Below, one piece after another: positions 1 through 15,976 of a DNA stretch of 64,000 nucleotides. Within the stretch, counting starts at the first letter, position 1. Each line of letters begins with the position of its first letter. The notes beneath the pieces are model-generated. The model did not search any database, had not been told where the DNA came from, and was given only the letters and a program-made list of their open reading frames with translations. This DNA is from Halisarca cf. caerulea (Eukaryota; Porifera; Demospongiae; Chondrillida; Halisarcidae). Where the stretch lies: assembly GCA_963170055.1 (NCBI GenBank), contig CAUJGJ010000185.1, forward strand, positions 99,575-163,574. Reading direction: 5' to 3'. Both the position numbers and the translations under genes were made by a program.

Positions 1-3000
1 GGTGCTAGTGCCAAATATTGGTATTAGCACCAGCATATCCAACACTACACAAATACGCCCACAGCACTTCAGAAAGGTCATGTGTGTCCACTGGGAATGT
101 GCGTGGTGCTAGTGCGAAATATTGGTATTAGCACCAGCATATCCAACACTACACAAATACGCCCGCAGCACTTCAGAAAGGTCATGTGTGTCCACTGGGA
201 ATGTGCGTGGTGCTAGTGCCAAATATTGGTATTAGCACCAGCATATCCAACACTACGCGTATACGCCCACAGTAGTTAAGAAATTTCATGTGTGTCCACT
301 GGGAATGTGCGTGGTGCTAATGCCAAATATTTATATTTTCACCAGCATATCCAACACTACACAAATACGCCCACAGCAGTTAAGAAACTTCATGTGTGTC
401 CACTGGGATTGTGCGTGGTGCTAGTGCCAAATATTGGTATTAGCACCAGCATATCCAACACTACACAAATGCGCCCACAGCACGTCAGAGACTTCATGTG
501 TGTCCACTAGGAATGTGCGTGGTGCTAGTGCCTAATATTGGTATTAGCACCAGCATATCCAACACTACACAAATACGCCCACAGCACTTCAGAAACTTCA
601 TGTGTGTCCACTGGGAATGTGCGTGGTGCTAGTGCCAAATGTTTATATTAGCACCTGCATTTCCTGCACTACACAAATACGCCCACAGCCCTTCAGAACC
701 TTCATGTGTTTCCACTCGGAATGTGCGTAGGGGTTAGGGTTAGGGTTAGGGTTAGGGTTAGGGTTATACTAAGATAACAATTAGCAAAATTATTGTCTTT
801 ACACCAACATGTTTAAAACTACACAGATATGCCCGCAACACTTTCGAAACTTCATGTGAGGGAATGCGCGTGGTGTTAGCGCCAAATATTGGTTTTAGCA
901 CCAGCATATCCAACGCTACACAAATACGCCCACAGCACTTCAGAAACTTCATGTGTGTCCACTGGGAATGTGCGTGGTGCTAGTGCAAAATATTGGTATT
1001 AGCACTAGAATATCGAACACTACACAAATACGCCCACAGCACTTCAGAGACTTCATGTGTGTCCACTGGGAATGTGCGTTGTGCTAGTGTCTAATATTGG
1101 TATTAGCACCAGCATATCCAACACTACGCGTATACGCCCACAGTAGTTAAGAAATTTCATGTGTGTCCATTGGGAATGTGCGTGGTGCTAATGCCAAATA
1201 TTTATATTTTCACCAGCATATCCAACACTACACAAATACGCCCACAGCAGTTAAGAAACTTCATGTGTGTCCACTGGGATTGTGCGTGGTGCTAGTGCCA
1301 AATATTGGTATTAGCACCAGCATATCCAACACTACACAAATGCGCCCACAGCACGTCAGAGACTTCATGTGTGTCCACTAGGAATGTGCGTGGTGCTAGT
1401 GCCTAATATTGGTATTAGCACCAGCATATCCAACACTACACAAATACGCCCACAGCACTTCAGAAACTTCATGTGTGTCCACTGGGAATGTGCGTGGTGC
1501 TAGTGCCAAATGTTTATATTAGCACCTGCATTTCCTGCACTACACAAATACGCCCACAGCCCTTCAGAACCTTCATGTGTTTCCACTCGGAATGTGCGTA
1601 GGGGTTAGGGTTAGGGTTAGGGTTAGGGTTAGGGTTATACTAAGATAACAATTAGCAAAATTATTGTCTTTACACCAACATGTTTAAAACTACACAGATA
1701 TGCCCGCAACACTTTCGAAACTTCATGTGAGGGAATGCGCGTGGTGTTAGCGCCAAATATTGGTTTTAGCACCAGCATATCCAACGCTACACAAATACGC
1801 CCACAGCACTTCAGAAACTTCATGTGTGTCCACTGGGAATGTGCGTGGTGCTAGTGCCAAATATTGGTATTAGCACCAGCATATCCAACACTACGCGTAT
1901 ACGCCCACAGTAGTTAAGAAATTTCATGTGTGTCCACTGGGAATGTGCGTGGTGCTAATGCCAAATATTTATATTTTCACCAGCATATCCAACACTACAC
2001 AAATACGCCCACAGAACTTCAGAAAGGTCATGTGTGTCCACTGGGATTGTGCGTGGTGCTAGTGCCAAATATTGGTATTAGCACTAGCATATCCAACACT
2101 ACACAAATGCGCCCACAGCACTTCAGAAACTTCATGTGTGTCCACTGGGAATGTGCGTGGTGCTAGTGCCAAATGTTTATATTAGCACCTGCATTTCCTG
2201 CACTACACAAATACGCCCACAGCCCTTCAGAACCTTCATGTGTTTCCACTCGGACTGTGCGTAGGGGTTAGGGTTAGGGTTAGGGTTAGGGTTAGGGTTA
2301 TACTAATATAACAATTAGCAAAATTATTGTCTTTACACCAACATGTTTAAAACTACACAGATATGCCCGCAACACTTTCGAAACTTCATGTGAGGGAATG
2401 CGCGTGGTGTTAGCGCCAAATATTGGTTTTAGCACCAGCATATCCAACGCTACACAAATACGCCCACAGCACTTCAGAAACTTCATGTGTGTCCACTGGG
2501 AATGTGCGTGGTGCTAGTGCAAAATATTGGTATTAGCACTAGAATATCGAACACTACACAAATACGCCCACAGCACTTCAGAGACTTCATGTGTGTCCAC
2601 TGGGAATGTGCGTTGTGCTAGTGTCTAATATTGGTATTAGCACCAGCATATCCAACACTACGCGTATACGCCCACAGTAGTTAAGAAATTTCATGTGTGT
2701 CCATTGGGAATGTGCGTGGTGCTAATGCCAAATATTTATATTTTCACCAGCATATCCAACACTACACAAATACGCCCACAGCAGTTAAGAAACTTCATGT
2801 GTGTCCACTGGGATTGTGCGTGGTGCTAGTGCCAAATATTGGTATTAGCACCAGCATATCCAACACTACACAAATACGCCCACAGCACTTCAGAAAGGTC
2901 ATGTGTGTCCACTGGGAATGTGCGTGGTGCTAGTGCGAAATATTGGTATTAGCACCAGCATATCCAACACTACACAAATACGCCCGCAGCACTTCAGAAA

Positions 3001-6000
3001 GGTCATGTGTGTCCACTGGGAATGTGCGTGGTGCTAGTGCCAAATATTGGTATTAGCACCAGCATATCCAACACTACGCGTATACGCCCACAGTAGTTAA
3101 GAAATTTCATGTGTGTCCACTGGGAATGTGCGTGGTGCTAATGCCAAATATTTATATTTTCACCAGCATATCCAACACTACACAAATACGCCCACAGCAG
3201 TTAAGAAACTTCATGTGTGTCCACTGGGATTGTGCGTGGTGCTAGTGCCAAATATTGGTATTAGCACCAGCATATCCAACACTACACAAATGCGCCCACA
3301 GCACGTCAGAGACTTCATGTGTGTCCACTAGGAATGTGCGTGGTGCTAGTGCCTAATATTGGTATTAGCACCAGCATATCCAACACTACACAAATACGCC
3401 CACAGCACTTCAGAAACTTCATGTGTGTCCACTGGGAATGTGCGTGGTGCTAGTGCCAAATGTTTATATTAGCACCTGCATTTCCTGCACTACACAAATA
3501 CGCCCACAGCCCTTCAGAACCTTCATGTGTTTCCACTCGGAATGTGCGTAGGGGTTAGGGTTAGGGTTAGGGTTAGGGTTAGGGTTATACTAAGATAACA
3601 ATTAGCAAAATTATTGTCTTTACACCAACATGTTTAAAACTACACAGATATGCCCGCAACACTTTCGAAACTTCATGTGAGGGAATGCGCGTGGTGTTAG
3701 CGCCAAATATTGGTTTTAGCACCAGCATATCCAACGCTACACAAATACGCCCACAGCACTTCAGAAACTTCATGTGTGTCCACTGGGAATGTGCGTGGTG
3801 CTAGTGCAAAATATTGGTATTAGCACTAGAATATCGAACACTACACAAATACGCCCACAGCACTTCAGAGACTTCATGTGTGTCCACTGGGAATGTGCGT
3901 TGTGCTAGTGTCTAATATTGGTATTAGCACCAGCATATCCAACACTACGCGTATACGCCCACAGTAGTTAAGAAATTTCATGTGTGTCCATTGGGAATGT
4001 GCGTGGTGCTAATGCCAAATATTTATATTTTCACCAGCATATCCAACACTACACAAATACGCCCACAGCAGTTAAGAAACTTCATGTGTGTCCACTGGGA
4101 TTGTGCGTGGTGCTAGTGCCAAATATTGGTATTAGCACCAGCATATCCAACACTACACAAATACGCCCACAGCACTTCAGAAAGGTCATGTGTGTCCACT
4201 GGGAATGTGCGTGGTGCTAGTGCGAAATATTGGTATTAGCACCAGCATATCCAACACTACACAAATACGCCCGCAGCACTTCAGAAAGGTCATGTGTGTC
4301 CACTGGGAATGTGCGTGGTGCTAGTGCCAAATATTGGTATTAGCACCAGCATATCCAACACTACGCGTATACGCCCACAGTAGTTAAGAAATTTCATGTG
4401 TGTCCACTGGGAATGTGCGTGGTGCTAATGCCAAATATTTATATTTTCACCAGCATATCCAACACTACACAAATACGCCCACAGCAGTTAAGAAACTTCA
4501 TGTGTGTCCACTGGGATTGTGCGTGGTGCTAGTGCCAAATATTGGTATTAGCACCAGCATATCCAACACTACACAAATGCGCCCACAGCACGTCAGAGAC
4601 TTCATGTGTGTCCACTAGGAATGTGCGTGGTGCTAGTGCCTAATATTGGTATTAGCACCAGCATATCCAACACTACACAAATACGCCCACAGCACTTCAG
4701 AAACTTCATGTGTGTCCACTAGGAATGTGCGTGGTGCTAGTGCCTAATATTGGTATTAGCACCAGCATATCCAACACTACACAAATACGCCCACAGCACT
4801 TCAGAAACTTCATGTGTGTCCACTAGGAATGTGCGTGGTGCTAGTGCCAAATATTGGTATTAGCACCAGCATATCCAACACTACACAAATGCGCCCACAG
4901 AACTTCAGAAAGGTCATGTGTGTCCACTGGGAATGTGCGTGGTGCTAGTACCAAATATTGGTATTAGCACTAGCATATCCAACACTTCACAAATACGCCC
5001 ACAGCACTTCAGAAACTTCATGTGTGTCCACTTTGAATGTGCGTGGTGCTAGTGCCTAATATTGGTATTTGCACCAGCATATCCAACACTACACAAATAC
5101 GCCCACAGCAGTTAAGAAACTTCATGTGTGTACATTGGGAATGTGCGTGGTGCTAGTGCCAAATATTGGTATTAGCACCAGCATATCCAACACTACACAA
5201 TTATGCCCACAGCACTTCAGAAACTTCATAAGTGTCCACTGGGAATGTGCGTGGTGCTAGTACCAAATATTGGTATTAGCACCAGCATATCCAACACTAC
5301 ACATATACGCCCACAGTAGTTAAGAAATTTCATGTGTGTCCACTTTTAATGTGCGTGGTGCTAGTACCAAATATTGGTATTAGCACCAGGATATCCAACA
5401 CTACACAAATACGCCCACAGCACTTGAGAAACTTCATGTGTGTCCACTGGGAATGTGCGTGGTGCTAGTGCCAAATATTGGTATTAGCACCAGCATATCC
5501 AACACTACACATATACGCCCACAGCACTTCAGAAACTTCATGTGTGTCCACTGGGAATGTGCGTGGTGCTAGTGCCAAATATTGGTATTAGCACCAGCAT
5601 ATGCAACACTACACAAATGCGCCCACAGCACTTCAGAAACTTCATGTGTGTCCACTGGGAATGTGCGTGGTGCTAGTGCCAAATATTGGTATTAGCACCA
5701 GCATATCCAACACTACGCGTATACGCCCACAGTAGTTAAGAAATTTCATGTGTGTCCACTGGGAATGTGCGTGGTGCTAATGCCAAATATTTATATTTTC
5801 ACCAGCATATCCAACACTACACAAATACGCCCACAGAACTTCAGAAAGGTCATGTGTGTCCACTGGGATTGTGCGTGGTGCTAGTGCCAAATATTGGTAT
5901 TAGCACTAGCATATCCAACACTACACAAATGCGCCCACAGCACTTCAGAAACTTCATGTGTGTCCACTGGGAATGTGCGTGGTGCTAGTGCCAAATGTTT

Positions 6001-7299
6001 ATATTAGCACCTGCATTTCCTGCACTACACAAATACGCCCACAGCCCTTCAGAACCTTCATGTGTTTCCACTCAGAATGTGCGTAGGGGTTAGGGTTAGG
6101 GTTAGGGTTAGGGTTAGGGTTATACTAAGATAACAATTAGCAAAATTATTGTCTTTACACCAACATGTTTAAAACTACACAGATATGCCCGCAACACTTT
6201 AGAAACTTCATGTGAGGGAATGCGCGTGGTGTTAGCGCCAAATATTGGTTTTAGCACCAGCATATCCAACGCTACACAAATACGCCCACAGCACTTCAGA
6301 AACTTCATGTGTGTCCACTGGGAATGTGCGTGGTGCTAGTGCCAAATATTGGTATAAGCACTAGAATATCGAACACTACACAAATACGCCCACAGCACTT
6401 CAGAGACTTCATGTGTGTCCACTGGGAATGTGCGTGGTGCTAGTGTCTAATATTGGTATTAGCACCAGCATATCCAACACTACGCGTATACGCCCACAGT
6501 AGTGAAGAAATTTCATGTGTGTCTATTGGGAATGTGCGTGGTGCTAATGCCAAATATTTATATTTTCACCAGCATATCCAACACTACACAAATACGCCCA
6601 CAGCAATTAAGAAACTTCATGTGTGTCCACTGGGATTGTGCGTGGTGCTAGTGCCAAATATTGGTATTAGCACCAGCATATCCAACACTACACAAATACG
6701 CCCACAGCACTTCAGAAAGGTCATGTGTGTCCACTGGGAATGTGCGTGGTGCTAGTGCCAAATATTGGTATTAGCACCAGCATATCCAACACTACACAAA
6801 TACGCCCGCAGCACTTCAGAAAGGTCATGTGTGTCCACTGGGAATGTGCGTGGTGCTAGTGCCAAATATTGGTATTAGCACCAGCATATCCAACACTACA
6901 CAAATATGCCCACAGCACTTCAGAAACTTCATAAGTGTCCACTGGGAATGTGCGTTGTGCTAGTGTCAAATATTTGTATTAGCACCAGCATATCCAACAC
7001 TACGCGTATACGCCCACAGTAGTTAAGAAATTTCATGTGTGTCCACTGGGAATGTGCGTGGTGCTAATGCCAAATATTTATATTTTCACCAGCATATCCA
7101 ACACTACACAAATACGCCCACAGTAGTTAAGAAACTTCATGTGTGTCCACTGGGATTGTGCGTGGTGCTAGTGCCAAATATTGGTATTAGCACCAGCATA
7201 TCCAACACTACACAAATACGCCCACAGCACTTCAGAGACTTCATGTGTGTCCACTAGGAATGTGCGTGGTGCTAGTGCCTAATATTGGTATTAGCACCA

Positions 7300-10200
7300 G
7301 CATATCCAACACTACACAAATACGCCCACAGAACTTCAGAAAGGTCATGTGTGTCCACTGGGAATGTGCGTGGTGCTAGTGCCAAATATTGGTATTAGCA
7401 CCAGCATATCCAACACTACACAAATGCGCCCACAGCACTTCAGAAACTTCATGTGTGTCCACTGGGAATGTGCGTGGTGCTAGTGCCAAATGTTTATATT
7501 AGCACTTGCATTTCCTGCACTACACAAATACGCCCACAGCCCTTCAGAACCTTCATGTGTTTCCACTCGGAATGTGCGTAGGGGTTAGGGTTAGGGTTAG
7601 GGTTAGGGTTAGGGTTATACTAAGATAACAATTAGCAAAATTTTTGTCTTTACACCAACATGTTCAAAACTACACAGGTATGCCCGCAACACTTTAGAAA
7701 CTTCATGTGAGGGAATGCGCGTGGTGTTAGCGCCAAATATTGGTTTTAGCACCAGCATATCCAACGCTACACAAATACGCCCACAGCACTTCAGAAACTT
7801 CATGTGTGTCCACTGGGAATGTGCGTGGTGCTAGTGCCAAATATTGGTATTAGCACTAGAATATCGAACACTACAGAAATACGCCCACAGCACTTCAGAA
7901 TCTTCATGTGTGTCCACTGGGAATGTGCGTGGTGCTAGTGCCAAATATTGGTATTTACACCAACATATCCAACACTACACATATACGCCCACAGTAGTTA
8001 AGAAATTTCATGTGTGTCCATTGGGAATGTGCGTGGTGCTAGTGCCAAATATTGGTATTAGCACCAGCATATCCAACACTACACAAATACGCCCACAGCA
8101 CTTCAGAAACTTCATGTGTGTCCACTGGGAATGTGCGTGGTGCTAGTGCCAAATATTGGTATTAGCACCAGCATATCCAACACTACACAAATACGCCCAC
8201 AGAACTTCAGAAAGGTCATGTGTGTCCACTGGGAATGTGCGTGGTGCTAGTGCCAAATATTGGTATTAGCACCAGCATATCCAACACTACACAAATGCGC
8301 CCACAGCACTTCAGAAACTTCATGTGTGTCCACTGGGAATGTGCGTGGTGCTAGTGCCAAATATTGGTATTAGCACCAGGATATCCAACACTACACATAT
8401 ACGCCCACAGTAAAGAAATTTCATGTGTGTCCACTGGGAATGTGCGTGGTGCTAGTGCCAAATATTGGTATTAGCACCAGGATATCCAACACTACACAAA
8501 TGCGCCCACAGCACTTCAGAACCTTCATGTGTGTCCACTGGGAATGTGCGTGGTTCTAGTGCCAAATATTGGTATTAGCACCAGCATATCCAACACTACA
8601 CAAATACACCCACAGTACTTCAGAAACTTCATGTGTGTCCACTGGGAATGTGCGTTGTGCTAGTGTCAAATATTGGTATTAGCACCAGCATATCCAACAC
8701 TACGCGTATACGCCCACAGTAGTGAAGAAATTTCATGTGTGTCCATTGGGAATGTGCGTGGTGCTAATGCCAAATATTTATATTTTCACCAGCATATCCA
8801 ACACTACACAAATACGCCCACAGCAGTTAAGAAACTTCATGTGTGTCCACTGGGATTGTGCGTGGTGCTAGTGCCAAATATTGGTATTAGCACCAGCATA
8901 TCCAACACTACACAAATACGCCCACAGCACTTCAGAAAGGTCATGTGTGTCCACTGGGAATGTGCGTGGTGCTAGTGCCAAATATTGGTATTAGCACCAG
9001 CATATCCAACACTACACAAATACGCCCGCAGCACTTCAGAAAGGTCATGTGTGTCCACTGGGAATGTGCGTGGTGCTAGTGCCAAATATTGGTATTAGCA
9101 CCAGCATATCCAACACTACACAAATGCGCCCACAGCACTTCAGAAACTTCATAAGTGTCCACTGGGAATGTGCGTTGTGCTAGTGTCAAATATTTGTATT
9201 AGCACCAGCATATCCAACACTACGCGTATACGCCCACAGTAGTTAAGAAATTTCATGTGTGTCCACTGGGAATGTGCGTGGTGCTAATGCCAAATATTTA
9301 TATTTTCACCAGCATATCCAACACTACACAAATACGCCCACAGTAGTTAAGAAACTTCATGTGTGTCCACTGGGATTGTGCGTGGTGCTAGTGCCAAATA
9401 TTGGTATTAGCACCAGCATATCCAACACTACACAAATACGCCCACAGCACTTCAGAGACTTCATGTGTGTCCACTAGGAATGTGCGTGGTGCTAGTGCCT
9501 AATATTGGTATTAGCACCAGCATATCCAACACTACACAATTACGCCCACAGAACTTCAGAAAGGTCATGTGTGTCCACTGGGAATGTGCGTGGTGCTAGT
9601 GCCAAATATTGGTATTAGCACCAGCATATCCAACACTACACAAATGCGCCCACAGCACTTCAGAAACTTCATGTGTGTCCACTGGGAATGTGCGTGGTGC
9701 TAGTGCCAAATGTTCATATTAGCACTTGCATTTCCTGCACTACACAAATACGCCCACAGCCCTTCAGAACCTTCATGTGTTTCCACTCGGAATGTGCGTA
9801 GGGGTTAGGGTTAGGGTTAGGGTTAGGGTTAGGGTTATACTAAGATAACAATTAGCAAAATTATTGTCTTTACACCAACATGTTTAAAACTACACAGATA
9901 TGCCCGCAACACTTTCGAAACTTCATGTGAGGGAATGCGCGTGGTGTTAGCGCCAAATATTGGTTTTAGCACCAGCATATCCAACGCTACACAAATACGC
10001 CCACAGCACTTCAGAAACTTCATGTGTGTCCACTGGGAATGTGCGTGGTGCTAGTGCCAAATATTGGTATTAGCACTAGAATATCGAACACTACAGAAAT
10101 ACGCCCACAGCACTTCAGAATCTTCATGTGTGTCCACTGGGAATGTGCGTGGTGCTAGTGCCAAATATTGGTATTAACACCAGCATATCCAACACTACAC

Positions 10201-11640
10201 ATATACGCCCACAGTAGTTAAGAAATTTCATGTGTGTCCATTGGGAATGTGCGTGGTGCTAGTGCCAAATATTGGTATTAGCACCAGCATATCCAACACT
10301 ACACAAATACGCCCACAGCACTTCAGAAACTTCATGTGTGTCCACTGGGAATGTGCGTGGTGCTAGTGCCAAATATTGGTATTAGCACCAGCATATCCAA
10401 CACTACACAAATACGCCCACAGCACTTCAGAAACTTCATGTGTGTCCACTGGGAATGTGCGTGGTGCTAGTGCCAAATATTGGTATTAGCACCAGGATAT
10501 CCAACACTACACATATACGCCCACAGTAAAGAAATTTCATGTGTGTCCACTGGGAATGTGCGTGGTGCTAGTGCCAAATATTGGTATTAGCACCAGGATA
10601 TCCAACACTACACAAATGCGCCCACAGCACTTCAGAAACTTCATGTGTGTCCACTAGGAATGTGCGTGGTGCTAGTGCCAAATATTGGTATTAGCACCAG
10701 CATATCCAACACTACACAAATGCGCCCACAGAACTTCAGAAAGGTCATGTGTGTCCACTGGGAATGTGCGTGGTGCTAGTACCAAATATTGGTTTTAGCA
10801 CTAGCATATCCAACACTTCACAAATACGCCCACAGCACTTCAGAAACTTCATGTGTGTCCACTTTGAATGTGCGTGGTGCTAGTGCCTAATATTGGTATT
10901 TGCACCAGCATATCCAACACTACACAAATACGCCCACAGCAGTTAAGAAACTTCATGTGTGTACATTGGGAATGTGCGTGGTGCTAGTGCCAAATATTGG
11001 TATTAGCACCAGCATATCCAACACTACACAATTATGCCCACAGCACTTCAGAAACTTCATAAGTGTCCACTGGGAATGTGCGTGGTGCTAGTACCAAATA
11101 TTGGTATTAGCACCAGCATATCCAACACTACACATATACGCCCACAGTAGTTAAGAAATTTCATGTGTGTCCACTTTTAATGTGCGTGGTGCTAGTACCA
11201 AATATTGGTATTAGCACCAGGATATCCAACACTACACAAATACGCCCACAGCACTTCTGAAACTTCATGTGTGTCCACTGGGAATGTGCGTGGTGCTAGT
11301 GCCAAATATTGGTATTAGCACCAGCATATACAACACTACACAAATACGCCCACAGCACTTCAGAAACTTCATGTGTGTCCACTGGGAATGTGCGTGGTGC
11401 TAGTGCCAAATATTGGTATTAGCACCAGCATATGCAACACTACACAAATGCGCCCACAGCACTTCAGAAACTTCATGTGTGTCCACTGGGAATGTGCGTG
11501 GTGCTAGTGCCAAATATTGGTATTAGCACCAGCATATCCAACACTACGCGTATACGCCCACAGTAGTTAAGAAATTTCATGTGTGTCCACTGGGAATGTG
11601 CGTGGTGCTAATGCCAAATATTTATATTTTCACCAGCATA
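7300..11640. repeat. 4,336-bp higher-order repeat, copy 1
   Basis: Sequence from about 7,300 matches sequence 4,336 bp further right almost base for base; for example landmarks at 7,615, 7,844, 8,673, 9,259 and 10,900 recur at 11,951, 12,180, 13,009, 13,595 and 15,236. It holds two telomeric tracts. Left of about 7,300 the match at this offset degrades to ordinary monomer similarity. Boundaries are approximate because the repeat is built from monomers. Confidence 0.85.
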
Positions 11641-14600
11641 TCCAACACTACACAAATACGCCCACAGAACTTCAGAAAGGTCATGTGTGTCCACTGGGAT
11701 TGTGCGTGGTGCTAGTGCCAAATATTGGTATTAGCACCAGCATATCCAACACTACACAAATGCGCCCACAGCACTTCAGAAACTTCATGTGTGTCCACTG
11801 GGAATGTGCGTGGTGCTAGTGCCAAATGTTTATATTAGCACTTGCATTTCCTGCACTACACAAATACGCCCACAGCCCTTCAGAACCTTCATGTGTTTCC
11901 ACTCGGAATGTGCGTAGGGGTTAGGGTTAGGGTTAGGGTTAGGGTTAGGGTTATACTAAGATAACAATTAGCAAAATTTTTGTCTTTACACCAACATGTT
12001 CAAAACTACACAGGTATGCCCGCAACACTTTAGAAACTTCATGTGAGGGAATGCGCGTGGTGTTAGCGCCAAATATTGGTTTTAGCACCAGCATATCCAA
12101 CGCTACACAAATACGCCCACAGCACTTCAGAAACTTCATGTGTGTCCACTGGGAATGTGCGTGGTGCTAGTGCCAAATATTGGTATTAGCACTAGAATAT
12201 CGAACACTACAGAAATACGCCCACAGCACTTCAGAATCTTCATGTGTGTCCACTGGGAATGTGCGTGGTGCTAGTGCCAAATATTGGTATTTACACCAAC
12301 ATATCCAACACTACACATATACGCCCACAGTAGTTAAGAAATTTCATGTGTGTCCATTGGGAATGTGCGTGGTGCTAGTGCCAAATATTGGTATTAGCAC
12401 CAGCATATCCAACACTACACAAATACGCCCACAGCACTTCAGAAACTTCATGTGTGTCCACTGGGAATGTGCGTGGTGCTAGTGCCAAATATTGGTATTA
12501 GCACCAGCATATCCAACACTACACAAATACGCCCACAGAACTTCAGAAAGGTCATGTGTGTCCACTGGGAATGTGCGTGGTGCTAGTGCCAAATATTGGT
12601 ATTAGCACCAGCATATCCAACACTACACAAATGCGCCCACAGCACTTCAGAAACTTCATGTGTGTCCACTGGGAATGTGCGTGGTGCTAGTGCCAAATAT
12701 TGGTATTAGCACCAGGATATCCAACACTACACATATACGCCCACAGTAAAGAAATTTCATGTGTGTCCACTGGGAATGTGCGTGGTGCTAGTGCCAAATA
12801 TTGGTATTAGCACCAGGATATCCAACACTACACAAATGCGCCCACAGCACTTCAGAACCTTCATGTGTGTCCACTGGGAATGTGCGTGGTTCTAGTGCCA
12901 AATATTGGTATTAGCACCAGCATATCCAACACTACACAAATACACCCACAGTACTTCAGAAACTTCATGTGTGTCCACTGGGAATGTGCGTTGTGCTAGT
13001 GTCAAATATTGGTATTAGCACCAGCATATCCAACACTACGCGTATACGCCCACAGTAGTGAAGAAATTTCATGTGTGTCCATTGGGAATGTGCGTGGTGC
13101 TAATGCCAAATATTTATATTTTCACCAGCATATCCAACACTACACAAATACGCCCACAGCAGTTAAGAAACTTCATGTGTGTCCACTGGGATTGTGCGTG
13201 GTGCTAGTGCCAAATATTGGTATTAGCACCAGCATATCCAACACTACACAAATACGCCCACAGCACTTCAGAAAGGTCATGTGTGTCCACTGGGAATGTG
13301 CGTGGTGCTAGTGCCAAATATTGGTATTAGCACCAGCATATCCAACACTACACAAATACGCCCGCAGCACTTCAGAAAGGTCATGTGTGTCCACTGGGAA
13401 TGTGCGTGGTGCTAGTGCCAAATATTGGTATTAGCACCAGCATATCCAACACTACACAAATGCGCCCACAGCACTTCAGAAACTTCATAAGTGTCCACTG
13501 GGAATGTGCGTTGTGCTAGTGTCAAATATTTGTATTAGCACCAGCATATCCAACACTACGCGTATACGCCCACAGTAGTTAAGAAATTTCATGTGTGTCC
13601 ACTGGGAATGTGCGTGGTGCTAATGCCAAATATTTATATTTTCACCAGCATATCCAACACTACACAAATACGCCCACAGTAGTTAAGAAACTTCATGTGT
13701 GTCCACTGGGATTGTGCGTGGTGCTAGTGCCAAATATTGGTATTAGCACCAGCATATCCAACACTACACAAATACGCCCACAGCACTTCAGAGACTTCAT
13801 GTGTGTCCACTAGGAATGTGCGTGGTGCTAGTGCCTAATATTGGTATTAGCACCAGCATATCCAACACTACACAATTACGCCCACAGAACTTCAGAAAGG
13901 TCATGTGTGTCCACTGGGAATGTGCGTGGTGCTAGTGCCAAATATTGGTATTAGCACCAGCATATCCAACACTACACAAATGCGCCCACAGCACTTCAGA
14001 AACTTCATGTGTGTCCACTGGGAATGTGCGTGGTGCTAGTGCCAAATGTTCATATTAGCACTTGCATTTCCTGCACTACACAAATACGCCCACAGCCCTT
14101 CAGAACCTTCATGTGTTTCCACTCGGAATGTGCGTAGGGGTTAGGGTTAGGGTTAGGGTTAGGGTTAGGGTTATACTAAGATAACAATTAGCAAAATTAT
14201 TGTCTTTACACCAACATGTTTAAAACTACACAGATATGCCCGCAACACTTTCGAAACTTCATGTGAGGGAATGCGCGTGGTGTTAGCGCCAAATATTGGT
14301 TTTAGCACCAGCATATCCAACGCTACACAAATACGCCCACAGCACTTCAGAAACTTCATGTGTGTCCACTGGGAATGTGCGTGGTGCTAGTGCCAAATAT
14401 TGGTATTAGCACTAGAATATCGAACACTACAGAAATACGCCCACAGCACTTCAGAATCTTCATGTGTGTCCACTGGGAATGTGCGTGGTGCTAGTGCCAA
14501 ATATTGGTATTAACACCAGCATATCCAACACTACACATATACGCCCACAGTAGTTAAGAAATTTCATGTGTGTCCATTGGGAATGTGCGTGGTGCTAGTG

Positions 14601-15976
14601 CCAAATATTGGTATTAGCACCAGCATATCCAACACTACACAAATACGCCCACAGCACTTCAGAAACTTCATGTGTGTCCACTGGGAATGTGCGTGGTGCT
14701 AGTGCCAAATATTGGTATTAGCACCAGCATATCCAACACTACACAAATACGCCCACAGCACTTCAGAAACTTCATGTGTGTCCACTGGGAATGTGCGTGG
14801 TGCTAGTGCCAAATATTGGTATTAGCACCAGGATATCCAACACTACACATATACGCCCACAGTAAAGAAATTTCATGTGTGTCCACTGGGAATGTGCGTG
14901 GTGCTAGTGCCAAATATTGGTATTAGCACCAGGATATCCAACACTACACAAATGCGCCCACAGCACTTCAGAAACTTCATGTGTGTCCACTAGGAATGTG
15001 CGTGGTGCTAGTGCCAAATATTGGTATTAGCACCAGCATATCCAACACTACACAAATGCGCCCACAGAACTTCAGAAAGGTCATGTGTGTCCACTGGGAA
15101 TGTGCGTGGTGCTAGTACCAAATATTGGTTTTAGCACTAGCATATCCAACACTTCACAAATACGCCCACAGCACTTCAGAAACTTCATGTGTGTCCACTT
15201 TGAATGTGCGTGGTGCTAGTGCCTAATATTGGTATTTGCACCAGCATATCCAACACTACACAAATACGCCCACAGCAGTTAAGAAACTTCATGTGTGTAC
15301 ATTGGGAATGTGCGTGGTGCTAGTGCCAAATATTGGTATTAGCACCAGCATATCCAACACTACACAATTATGCCCACAGCACTTCAGAAACTTCATAAGT
15401 GTCCACTGGGAATGTGCGTGGTGCTAGTACCAAATATTGGTATTAGCACCAGCATATCCAACACTACACATATACGCCCACAGTAGTTAAGAAATTTCAT
15501 GTGTGTCCACTTTTAATGTGCGTGGTGCTAGTACCAAATATTGGTATTAGCACCAGGATATCCAACACTACACAAATACGCCCACAGCACTTCTGAAACT
15601 TCATGTGTGTCCACTGGGAATGTGCGTGGTGCTAGTGCCAAATATTGGTATTAGCACCAGCATATACAACACTACACAAATACGCCCACAGCACTTCAGA
15701 AACTTCATGTGTGTCCACTGGGAATGTGCGTGGTGCTAGTGCCAAATATTGGTATTAGCACCAGCATATGCAACACTACACAAATGCGCCCACAGCACTT
15801 CAGAAACTTCATGTGTGTCCACTGGGAATGTGCGTGGTGCTAGTGCCAAATATTGGTATTAGCACCAGCATATCCAACACTACGCGTATACGCCCACAGT
15901 AGTTAAGAAATTTCATGTGTGTCCACTGGGAATGTGCGTGGTGCTAATGCCAAATATTTATATTTTCACCAGCATA
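11641..15976. repeat. 4,336-bp higher-order repeat, copy 2
   Basis: Direct tandem copy of the preceding unit, with the same order of monomer variants and the same telomeric tracts. The similarity continues a few hundred bases further right, through the tract at 16,254. Confidence 0.85.
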
